Shown here: positions 10,913 to 20,421 of the stretch, piece by piece
How the letters are laid out: the number at the start of each line of letters is the position of its first letter
Position numbering within the stretch: the first letter of the stretch is position 1
Source of the DNA: Glaciozyma antarctica PI12
Lineage: Eukaryota; Basidiomycota; Microbotryomycetes; Kriegeriales; Camptobasidiaceae
Direction: 5' to 3'
DNA: 64,000 nucleotides
Assembly (NCBI GenBank): GCA_002917775.1
Contig: KZ627161.1
Span: 1,960,028-2,024,027, forward strand
Notes under the pieces: model-generated
The model's input: only the letters and a program-made list of their open reading frames with translations
What the model was told of the DNA's origin: nothing
The model's database searches: none
Translations under genes and position numbers: made by a program

Positions 10913-11211
10913 GTAGGCACTACACGAGTGATCTTATCGACGATTCCGACGCGACGGCGTGGTTCCTCCGGTTCGTCAAGCTGCCTCACTCCTCGGTCAC
11001 CTTCGCACGAGCAGATCCTTCAAAAGCGTGACGGTATGATCCTGCGTCGCTGAGCGTCGGTGTAGGCACTCGCTGGGTTGTCCTATCGATGATTCCGACG
11101 CGACGACGCGGTTCCTCGCCTTCCTTCGACCATCGCAGCCTTCGGTCGTCCTCGCTCAAGCAATTCCTTCAAAGACGTGACAATCGCGGTCTGCGTCGCT
11201 GTCAACGTCAA
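10913..11211 (+). repeat. diverged 149-bp tandem duplication
   Basis: Two units start at GTAGGCACT at 10913 and again at 11062. They share GATTCCGACGCGACG(A/G)CG, a TTCCT(T)CAAA block and TCTGCGTCGCTG / CCTGCGTCGCTG, with many substitutions and small gaps between. On the minus strand both units can be read as ATQ..VT.LK(E/D)LL, but stops interrupt both, so coding is not supported. It may be a remnant of a repeated coding segment or an old local duplication. Confidence 0.65.
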
Positions 11212-12098
11212 CCACGGTGCTGACGACGTGTCTGTGTATCTGAGGGACTCCCTGAGACGCGTAGGCGAGCCGCAGGGGCCTCCTATCGCTGAGGAAAGTC
11301 GGAGTCAGAGCAAAAGTCGAGGTGGTGCTCGGGCGGTCGCCTCGTCCTGGAGCTGCTTGCCTGGCGTACGGGGAGAGGAGGAGGAGCAACAGACTCTTCT
11401 TGCGAACCCTTCGACGGGCAGGATTGGCCTTGTTCCCCACAGTTTCACTCGGGATGGATGTTTTCTCCTCCGCTTCCACTGAGAGGAGAGCGTCTCAGCG
11501 CCTGGTAAAATACACCCACGACGTAGGTGTACGCTCCTGCGCAAGCGGCGACGAGAGAGACGCGCCAGAAAACTCGCAAATTCTGAAAGAGGAAGGTTCG
11601 CACGGCTCAGCCTTCGCCCGGCCTGCCTCGCTCTCCTTCCCCTTGCGAGTGCTCTGCAGGTGCAGCACGCAGCGTAGTTGAGTATGGCGTATATGAATAA
11701 CTTGTGCTGCTCCGGGAGCGAGGGGAAGAAGTGAGGACAACTGTAAGCCACCAAAACCGCTGCGACGCCGCTTCTCTCCTCTTCGACCGGCGGTGGAGGC
11801 GTCAAAATAGCTGGACTTTGCTGGGAGAACCGCTCTATACCTTCCAATAGCCACTTCGGGGGTACGACCAGGAACAAAGGCAGAGTGCAAAGGAATGAGA
11901 GCACGGGGATTAGGGACCTGGGAGAGTTCAGTGCTGCATAAAGGCACAGCTTCTGCGTATTTAAAACCTACAGAGAAGTGACGAGCCGGGTGGCGGAGAG
12001 CCTGGCGAGGGTAGACACCAGCAAGGAAGGCCTCGGAGCGAGAACTCGCTAGCGAGATACCTTCTTGCGATACTCTTCTCTCAGTTTCGCAAAGATCT
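11212..12098. other. gene-poor stretch, nothing identified
   Basis: Open frames occur on both strands (for example 11305-11904 minus), but none has a recognisable domain or a convincing splice structure. The stretch ends at a run of N. Confidence 0.5.
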
Positions 12099-12423
12099 NN
12101 NNNNNNNNNNNNNNNNNNNNNNNNNNNNNNNNNNNNNNNNNNNNNNNNNNNNNNNNNNNNNNNNNNNNNNNNNNNNNNNNNNNNNNNNNNNNNNNNNNNN
12201 NNNNNNNNNNNNNNNNNNNNNNNNNNNNNNNNNNNNNNNNNNNNNNNNNNNNNNNNNNNNNNNNNNNNNNNNNNNNNNNNNNNNNNNNNNNNNNNNNNNN
12301 NNNNNNNNNNNNNNNNNNNNNNNNNNNNNNNNNNNNNNNNNNNNNNNNNNNNNNNNNNNNNNNNNNNNNNNNNNNNNNNNNNNNNNNNNNNNNNNNNNNN
12401 NNNNNNNNNNNNNNNNNNNNNNN
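12099..12423. other. assembly gap (325 N)
   Basis: Run of 325 N. The length may be an estimate. It interrupts the gene-poor region, so sequence of unknown content is missing here. Confidence 0.99.
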
Positions 12424-13334
12424 GACCGTTTAACTACGGCCGGGGGGTAGGTGGTCAGCGTGGATGCGCGCGCGTGCTTCGTTGGTGACGGAGACTGCCC
12501 CCATGTGGCTCCTCCCGGTTGTTCTGCGCGCGTGAGCTGGCAGCCAAGTTTCGGAGAAGGAGGGCCTCAGCGTTGGGATCAAGGCTGCGGTTTGAGGAGG
12601 ATAGGAAGATTGGGATGTGCACGAGGTGCGCGGGAGGGAGTCGCGTTGGGACCTGAGAAGGAGACTCGTCTCTGCACTCGGTTCTGGCGCTTCTCCTGCC
12701 CCGCTTCAGTGCAATTCGCGGTGGGCGTGCGCTTGCGTCGCGCCTAACTCGATTCGGACTACTCTTGGGCTGGTGGGGAATCTCCGTCGCTCGTCGTCGG
12801 AGAGAAATGACGAAGTTGCGCTTTACGGTTGACCTCGCGAGAGGAAAGCTGAGCGGGAGGCTGCTGCTTGCAGCGGTCTCTATTCTGATCCTTACATGCT
12901 GTCGGTCTTTGTGGGAGGGAGCAACAGATAGCGAAACTGCCTGAAATGATTGAACTTCTCCACTCCTCAGCAACGCGCACCTCCTCTGCTTGTCCCTCGG
13001 CTTCTCACTCGTTCGTACGCTCGCTCGGTACTGCTCTGCCCGTGCGCCTCTTACCGATCACGGGGCGACTGAACACGGAGCGAGATTGAGAGACCGACCG
13101 CCTTGGAGATCGAACCCCACCACGCGCCTACATCCTCTACTTTATGCTTCGCGAGTACAGGCTGCAGCGAGATTGGGCGTTTTTGAGATATGAGGCCGCA
13201 CGCAGAAAAAGGCACATCAATCGTCGGGCGGGCAGGCTTGGGAAGCAGCGTCGAACAGAAGCAGCAGTCGCCGACAAGTAGAAGCCTCTAGCAGCGCGAA
13301 ACGTACAAGCTTCCTCTATAATGCAAACAGACCT
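12424..13334. other. gene-poor stretch after the gap, nothing identified
   Basis: About 900 bp between the gap and the 3' end of phosphoglycerate mutase. No conserved protein, tRNA or repeat was recognised on either strand. Confidence 0.5.
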
Positions 13335-14062
13335 TCAATACTGCGTCCCCTCCTGACCGTTCACCAGGAACAGCTCCCTCTCCTCCACCTCCCCATCCGC
13401 TCCCAATCTATACGTCCTCATCGCCGCCGTCCCCAACTGTAATTTCCGCACCTCCTCCTCTCCCAATCCCTCCAGCCGCATCACCAGCGCGCGCAGCGTA
13501 TTCCCGTGACTGACCACGATCACCCTCTCCCCTCGCATTAAGCGCACCTTGATCTCCGCGACATAAAACTCCATCACCCGCTCGCACGTCATCTCGAGCG
13601 ATTCGGCGCCTAGCCCAGGTGGTACAGCGGCATAGCTTCTCCTCCAAGCGTTCGTGAGCTCCTCGCCAAACTCCCTAACGACGTCGCCCTTGTCCCGGCC
13701 GTTTAGGTCTCCGTAATTCCGCTCGTTCAGAGCCGCAGAGAGGATGATAGGCGGTAGAGGAGGGGAGAGGGCAGAGAGGAGGAGGTCGAGGCTAATGGTT
13801 GCGCGGCGGAGGAGGGAGGAGAAGGCGGCGTCGAACGTCAAGGCGCGAGAGTGGAGGAACCGTCCCAGCGCGATGGCCTCGTCTATACCGGCCTGGGTGA
13901 GGGGAGGGTCGAGGGTGCCGGTAAATATTCCCAGTGCGTTGGTCTCGCTCTGGCCGTGGCGGACGAGAACAAGCTGGAGGATAGGAAGGTCAGGAGCAGC
14001 TCTCGAGTGATCCGCCTGCTGGGGTTGCTCACCAGGTTGCCAGCGTGCTTGCCCTCAGTCAT
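13335..14062 (-). CDS. Phosphoglycerate mutase, cofactor-dependent type
   Basis: Two exons: 14033-14062 (MTEGKHAGNL) and 13335-13973, total 222 residues, close to bacterial-type dPGM length. Motifs are LVLVRHGQSETN (phospho-accepting His), NRYG-equivalent LNERNYGDLNGRDK, and VIVVSHGNTLRALV (second catalytic His). The family interconverts 2- and 3-phosphoglycerate in glycolysis using 2,3-bisphosphoglycerate; some relatives are broad phosphatases, so the physiological substrate is inferred. The intron has a GTGAGC donor and CCTCCAG acceptor. Confidence 0.88.
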
Positions 14063-14439
14063 CGAGGCGGCGAAAGAGCTGCTGCACTCAATCGGAAGCC
14101 TGGTCGTTGCGCTTGGCGGGGAGGGAAGAGGAAGACCGCGAAGCTCGAAGTCCCTGCGTCTTTCTCCCTTCTGCCGTCAACCTCGCCCTCAGACCAAAGG
14201 CTTCCAACCAATGTACGCGTGCTAGGTCTTCCCCGATGATTCTTCCTCAGCCAACATCCCTTGCAGACCATGCTCATGCCTTCAGGGCAGCCTCCGCACG
14301 CTCTGCACGAGCCTCGAAGCTCGATCCCCCAGCTGCTTGCTTCCCTTGTAGCTTCTTGCAAGATCCTGCTCTTGTTCCCCCAGTCCACACGCACCAAGAT
14401 CACTCAGGACGCTCAACAGACTTCGGAAGCCGCCATCGC

Positions 14440-14625
14440 CCCTCCGCGCCGCTCCCTTTACAACCTGGCCTTGCAGGGAGCTCGCGCCACCTTGGCCTTG
14501 CAGGAGCTTCTCTCGGTGTCGCCTACGGAGATATCGGAACCTTTCCTCTCTACGTCTTCAACGCCATCATCCCCTCGAGCGGGCCTGCTCCGTCGTCGGA
14601 GGACGATCTCAGAGCTGATAGTGCG
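14440..14625 (+). pseudogene. remnant of HAK/KUP potassium transporter N-terminus
   Basis: The peptide LAGASLGVAYGDIGTFPLYV matches the first membrane helix signature of HAK/KUP K+ uptake transporters (LGVxYGDIGTSPLYV). Upstream, one frame over, is RRSLYNLALQGARATLAL, which would continue into it after a one-base shift. Downstream the next expected HAK blocks (the ADDNGEGG region and later helices) are absent; 14630-15160 holds other frames without HAK motifs. A full family member has about 750-850 residues, so this is a fragment of a lost gene or the edge of a misassembly. Confidence 0.5.
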
Positions 14626-15267
14626 TAAGATCCTTGCTAAGTTGGGGAGAGGGTGGAGCTTGGCTGCTGCGGCGCTCGCGATGGCTGTCACGTATGTGAG
14701 CTGGCGTGTGCTGGAGTTATCGTGGCGATTCGCTGATTCGCTTTTCGGTGGCGCAGTCTTCTCAACTTTCTTGTATTTGCGAAGGAGGGAACGAGGAACA
14801 AGATCGTTCGCAGTGAGTCTCGTCGCGGTTCTTCTCGCTAACGAGGTGACTGACCGACTCCTCGCAGCCCAACGCAGCCCAACGCACTTTCCTCAACCGC
14901 CGCCTCCAGGTCAACTTTGTCGGAACGGACGCGCACAATTATTTTTAAATACAGGTGCGTTCGCTCTGCTTCCTTCGTATAACGGCGAGCTGATTGCGCT
15001 CTCGCAGGGACGTCCTTCGCAACGGAATTTCGGCGACTTTGTAGCTGGCCGCGTTCGCACCGTTCTCTCTCTTTTCGCCTTTGATATACAGCTTTTTGCA
15101 AGACCGCACCACCTTGCAGCATTCAAATACTGTAAAGCGAAGGCAAGACGCGAAATTGAACTAAACAAAAACCGGCTTCGGCGCAAGCTGCTCCCGCTCC
15201 TCCCCGCTTCTCTTCCTTCGACCGCTCTCACCGCTCGACTCCTCATTCTCCAAGCAGCTCGCCCTCG
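14626..15267. other. no supported gene; epoxide hydrolase upstream region
   Basis: Some hydrophobic open frames (for example around 14660-14830) may be decayed parts of the transporter, but no motif confirms it. The last 100 bases are probably the promoter and leader of the hydrolase gene. Confidence 0.4.
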
Positions 15268-16766
15268 ATGGCGGCCACCGTCCAGCCCGATCCTACCGAC
15301 CCCGCCTCGTTCAACCACCGCTTTGTCCAGCTCCGCACGTCCGGCCACACCTGTAAGCGGAGCAGCAGTGAGCTCAGCGGGCGAGAGCTAACGAGCTGGC
15401 ACCGCTGCAGACCATCTTATCGACCAGCACCCGCCGCACTGGGTCGGCCCCATCACGGACGCTCCAACACTCCTGCTCTGCCACGGCTTTCCTGACAGCT
15501 GGTACGGCTGGCGGTACCGTACGTACTCCTTCAGCAGTCGACGGACGAGGAACTGACGAGGAAACGCAGAGATTCACGCGTTCGCTGCTCGAGGATGGAG
15601 GGTCATTTGCCCTTCTCAGCTTGGCTACGGAGAGAGCAGTAGTCCGCTCGACCCGGCCAAGTACAGCTACAAGTCGGTCGCGTACGATATGAACCAGCTA
15701 CTCGACCAATGCGGAGTCAAGGGGAAGGTCGTCGTCGTTGGCCATGATTGGTGAGTCGTTCACGGTGAGGAGTGGGGATGGGAGCTGATGTGTCGTTTGT
15801 AGGGGAGGAATGGTCGCCTGGCGGTTCGTCAACTTCTTCCCTGAGAGAGTCATCGCCATCGCCTGGTACGTCCTCTCTTTTCTCGTCCCGCAACGTTTCG
15901 TCCTGACCATTTGTTGCCAGCGTCTGCACCCCTTATCAAGCTCCCGCCAGAGCCTCCATGCCGGCCATCAGCGACGTGGATCTCATTCGCAAGTACCTGC
16001 CGAACTTTGGCTACCAGCTGTACTTTGCTTCACCCGAAGCAGTCGACGAGATGGGCGAGGTCCGTTCCTCTCTCTCTCCCTGCGCGAGTTCAACTCACGC
16101 ATCCTCCTCGCAGGTGGTCGACCTCTTCCTCCAGCCTATGCATTCTCCCGCCTATCGTCAATTGGAGACGAAGCAGAAGCGTCCCGAAGGCGAGATGGGA
16201 CACTGGGTCAAGGAGGGCCGACTGCAAGCGAGCATCCTCAAGATGCGAGACGCCCGAAGAGCAGGGACTCTCCCTCCTCCCCCTCCCGAGCGGGTCCGTT
16301 CTCTCCTCCTCTCCTCCTTCTCCTACTTATTTTTCAATCCAGGAACTCGACTACTACATCTCGCAATACAAGCGCTCAGGACTCCGAGGACCTCTCTCCT
16401 GGTACCGCACTCGCCCCTTCAATTTCCGCGAAGAGCAGGACGCCAATCTACCCCCTTTCCCTCCCCATATCCCCGCCCTCCAACTCCCCGCCGCGAACGA
16501 CGCTGCTCTTCCTCCGGCGATGTGTCTCGCCCCATCCGTCCTTGGCTGCTTCCCAGCGGGGAACCTCGAGGTGCGCGTGATTGACGATGCCGATCACTGG
16601 TGTTTGCAGGTGAGTTGTCCTTCACGATACGAGGAGGGACGGCGACTGATGAAGTGGATAGGACGAGCGAGTGAGGGACAAGGTTACGAACACGCTGGCG
16701 GAGTGGATCGAGAAAGTCTTGCAGGGCAAGTGGAAGCCTACTGGACAGGCCGTATCGCACTTGTAA
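15268..16766 (+). CDS. Alpha/beta-hydrolase, soluble epoxide hydrolase type
   Basis: Seven or eight exons. Start MAATVQPDPTDPASF at 15268; there is no signal peptide, so probably cytosolic. Catalytic features: oxyanion-hole motif CHGFPDSWYGWRY, a nucleophile elbow VVVGHDWGGM with Asp as in epoxide hydrolases and haloalkane dehalogenases, a lid with YISQYKRSGLRGPLSWYR, and a C-terminal DDADHWC carrying the catalytic His. The Asp nucleophile plus HGFP and the RGPLNWYR-like lid favour epoxide hydrolase. The family hydrolyses epoxides to diols through a covalent ester intermediate. Introns have GTANGT or GTGAGT donors. Ends TGQAVSHL at 16766. Confidence 0.87.
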
Positions 16767-17364
16767 TTCGAGCGTCATTTTGTGTCCGCTTCTGCTTGTG
16801 AACGAGCGAGAGAAGACGACCGCGAAAAAAAAAACTCCCTTCGCAGTCACTTTCAACAGGCACCGGCTCCTCAGTGGATGACCACACGGCGGGCGTAGGT
16901 TCGTCTAATTCTCCAGAAAGTCCACAGTCAAGACGGAGTTGCTGTCATCGGTACCTTGATCAGCAACGCCGTCGCAAGTACTGAGACCTCGGTAAGTGTT
17001 GAGACTTCGGCAGGCTCGCCGGTGTTGTTAACCGTGCAGGTGAGGTCCGGTGAGGTAACAGGTGGTATTCCGAGGAGAATCAGGGCGGATTCCGAATCCG
17101 GGTTGGTCTCTCCCGAATTCCTCTCTTTCAGGTCATCGAGATCCCTGCTGGTTACAAAGTCGCCTTAACTGAGGCGCTTTTGAGGCGAGCGCCGGCTCAG
17201 CGCTGATCTGCTCCTTCTGCTCTCAGCCTCGGTCGGGTGACGTGGCTCAGGAACGCTCGCTCCACCTTAGAGTCGAGCCCGCATGCCTCTCCGAACTTTT
17301 CAGCACTTGGTATCTCTTTCTTGAGCTCTTCTCCCCTCCTGCCACCAGCAATCCTCATACCACA
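16767..17364. other. intergenic, probable promoter and leader
   Basis: About 600 bp between the hydrolase stop and the RhoGAP start. Contains an A8 tract at 16825 just past the hydrolase. No gene is supported. Confidence 0.5.
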
Positions 17365-20350
17365 ATGGACTCCCACTCCTCACTTCTCGCCACCCGACCG
17401 CCTTCCTCCCTCGGGCAACGTCGCCTCCCCCTCTCTCCCCCCCACTTCTCCCCAACTCTCCAAGACCCCCAAAAACAACATCAGATCCACATGGAAGTCA
17501 CTGTACCGGAGCAGTTTGACGAACCGGCTCGACTTTCCTGCGACCACCTCGCGACTGACGACTCCCCAACGTCCTCGCCGCCCCTCTCCCATCATCTCCA
17601 CTCCTCGCCCAGTCGCCCCCTCCCCTTACCTCACTCCTCCTCCCCAATTCCCGCCCTCAAAACTCTCATCCAGCGACTTCAAGCTCGACTTTGCCATCGT
17701 GCCGCTTCGACCTCTCGACCTCGGTATCTCCCTCGACCTTCGTTCTTCGACCTTTACCGATCCCAATCCCTCATGTATAAAGGCTCTCGACGCAGCACAA
17801 GCGGAACTCGACGTAGCGGTCCTTCGCGCTCGAGGCGACTCCCTCGCAAGCCCGCCTTCCCACCCACCCCGCGCCACCCCCGACTCCCGGACTCAAGTCG
17901 ACCTCATCCCAATCCCTACCCTCTTGCCCTCCCTTCCCATCACTATCACCCCCGCCTCCGTCACTCCCACCTCCAACCTCATCACTCCCACCTCCACTTC
18001 CAACCTCCTCTCCCTCGCTCGCCGAACCACACACGCCTCGAACGCGCCGGGGTACGATCGGCGCCTCAAGCTTGTGGAGAAGCTCGAGAAGCTTGTAGGG
18101 AAATTTGTGACGATTCAGGAGGCGGAGAGTATTCTTTTGATTGAGATGAAGGTGAGGAGTCCTCGGAGGCGTTCTTGCTCGGAAGTTGCTGATGAGCTTT
18201 TCCTGCTGTAGAGTACACACGCTGAGGGAGGCACCATGCTTGATGGGTTGTTTATGCCTATTACCCCACCTCAGTCTCCCAGAACGTCGTCGCTCTCGCT
18301 GGAAGAAAACGAGGATTCGGCCTGCACAAGGTCAAGCGCACGCTGGTGGCTCCTCATCCAGTCGAGATTTCCAGTGCGTGCTTGCTAAATTTCCTTTCCT
18401 ACGGCGTGAACTGATCAAGGACTTTGCAGATCCGCTGCCCAGGAAGGTCTTTGGAACCTCGCTCACCGAGGCGTCAGCGTACGGTTTTGTCACTTCGACT
18501 ATCGCTGGCCAGCCTCATGCGCTCCCCATCGTCTGCTTCGCTACTTTCGAAGAGCTTTACCGTCGAGGACAAGGTTCGTCCTCATCCCGCGTTCAAATCC
18601 TTGGGCTCATCGCTGATTTCCGCTTCGCAGGTGCGAAAGTTCCTGGTCTCCTCAAGACCTCGGGAGATTCGTCGCATGTCTCGACGCTTGCCGCCATCTA
18701 CGACTCTTCTCTCGACTACGGGAAGCACCACGACGTTTCCATCGAATCGATCCACGACGTTTCGTCCTTGTGCGTTCCCCTTCTCCCCGCCCAGCGAAGC
18801 CGAGACTGACTCTTCGCAGGCTCAAAAAGTACCTCCGCGACCTGCCCGAACCCATCCTCGATCAGCGACTCTGGCGACCCTATCAGAAAGCCTGCCTCAA
18901 CTCAGCCTCTCCCCTAGTCACTCGCATCGCCAGCGCCCAAATCATCCTCCACCTCCTCCCTACTTCCGACTTCTGCCTCCTCGTCTACCTCGCCGCCTTC
19001 CTCTCCCACGTTCCTCTCTTTCCCGAGAATAGACTCACCCTCGAAACCGTTTCGAGCATGTTTGGGTCGGCGGTCATGAGTCCTCGAACGACCGCGCGGA
19101 CAGTGACGAGGATGGGGAAGCGCGTCGCCGGATCGATGCTCATCTCGGGGCCGACCGACACGCTCGAGGCACTAGGCGTATCGGAGAAGAAGGCGCAGAG
19201 TGGGCTGCTGTGGCTCCTCAGTCACTGGTCCGCCATAGCCAACGGCCTGCTGGAGAGCGATTTCGACGTGGACGTCGACGCTGTCCTCGCTCAGCGAGCT
19301 CCCGTCCTCGTCCTCTCTCCCGACGCCCGACCAAGCTCTCCTCCGAGTCCTTCGCCAACGATCCTCCATATCACCTCCAGACCCCCCATTCCAACCCTCG
19401 TCGTCACCGACATTCGCAACTCCCCCACACCTTCCATCGCCCCAACCTCCCCCTTCCCTTCCTACTACACCTTCCCCACCTCCGACTACATTCCAGCCTC
19501 CCCTCCTGCCACCCCTACGACGCTTCATACGTCGCCAATCAGCAACAAGCCGCGGTCTCTCGCTACCGAGACCATTCGCGACGTCGTCGAAATCAAAGAC
19601 CTCTCGCAAGGGGAGAGCTCCACGTCCGAGCTGCAGGCTGTGGGAGCGGATATGTCGTCGGTCTCATCGTTCCCGACGTTCGGGAGCGCGCTCAAGGGGA
19701 TCTCGTTGCTCAATGACGAGACGGCAGGCTTCATATGCCTGACGCCGGAGGACGATTTCGGGCCAGTGGAGGAAGCGATAGAAGTCGGATTGGATTCGAG
19801 CGTGCTGGAGGACTTGCTGGAGTTCCGTTTCTTCGAAGGTGAGTTCTTGAGTGAGGCATTCCTTCGAATCGAGCTGATCCGTTCCTCGTTCGCAGATGAT
19901 TCCATCTACAACTTTCCTCGCCCCCCGAGCTCAATTTACGAAGACCACCTCAGCATGCGACGCCCCACCTCCCTTGCTGCCATCATCCTCAACCAGGACG
20001 AAGCAATTCAAGAAGCGTACGAACTCCAGGATACCCAACGTCACGAGATTGACGCGCTGTGGGAGCAGCTCGGCGAGGTCGAGATGGAGCGAGCGACGGA
20101 GAAGAGCGAGCTTGCGAAGCTTCAGCTCTTGCTTCGAGAGCAGAAAATGGCGACGAGGAGTCTCTCACCCCGGACGGGGACAGAGATGACTTGGGAGGAC
20201 GTGCATCATAAGATGAGGTTGGCCAAATTGGAGTTGGGCCTTGCGAGGGAGCAGAGGGAGGTGGAGCAGGAAGGAGCGAGAGCGGAGGTTGCGAAGCTCA
20301 AGGCGCAGCTGGAGTCGATTCGAGGCGTGCTGGGCATGTTGAGCAAGTAG
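17365..20350 (+). CDS. RhoGAP-domain protein with C-terminal coiled coil
   Basis: At least five exons, about 850 residues. The N-terminus (MDSHSSLLATRPPSSLGQRR) is Ser/Pro-rich, then RRLKLVEKLEKLVGKFV, then the RhoGAP domain: FGTSLTEASAYGFV, VPGLLKTSGDSSHVSTLAAI, LKKYLRDLPEPILDQRLW, SAQIILHLLPTSDFCLLVYL and LTLETVSSMFGSAVMSP. A Ser/Pro-rich linker and a coiled coil (EIDALWEQLGEVEMERATEK) follow. RhoGAPs speed GTP hydrolysis by Rho, Rac or Cdc42. The arginine-finger site (FRxSG in active members) reads LKTSG, so activity is uncertain. The frame between 17365 and the rest needs one base fewer in a C7 run (17437-17443), likely a sequencing error. Ends at 20350, 72 bp from the convergent SUV3. 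Confidence 0.85.
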
Positions 20351-20421
20351 AAGCAGATAGATACATAGATACTTCGTAGATTGGGGATCGTTCTTTGTCA
20401 TTCATAGATACAGTCGTACCT

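Noticed and set aside
11305-11904. 199-codon minus-strand open frame in the gene-poor region
   Set aside because: No recognisable motif and no conserved border; could be chance. Kept only as part of the gene-poor stretch.
13100-13135. tRNA-like GATCGAACCCC box
   Set aside because: No T-stem pairing and no D or anticodon arms could be folded around it on either strand.
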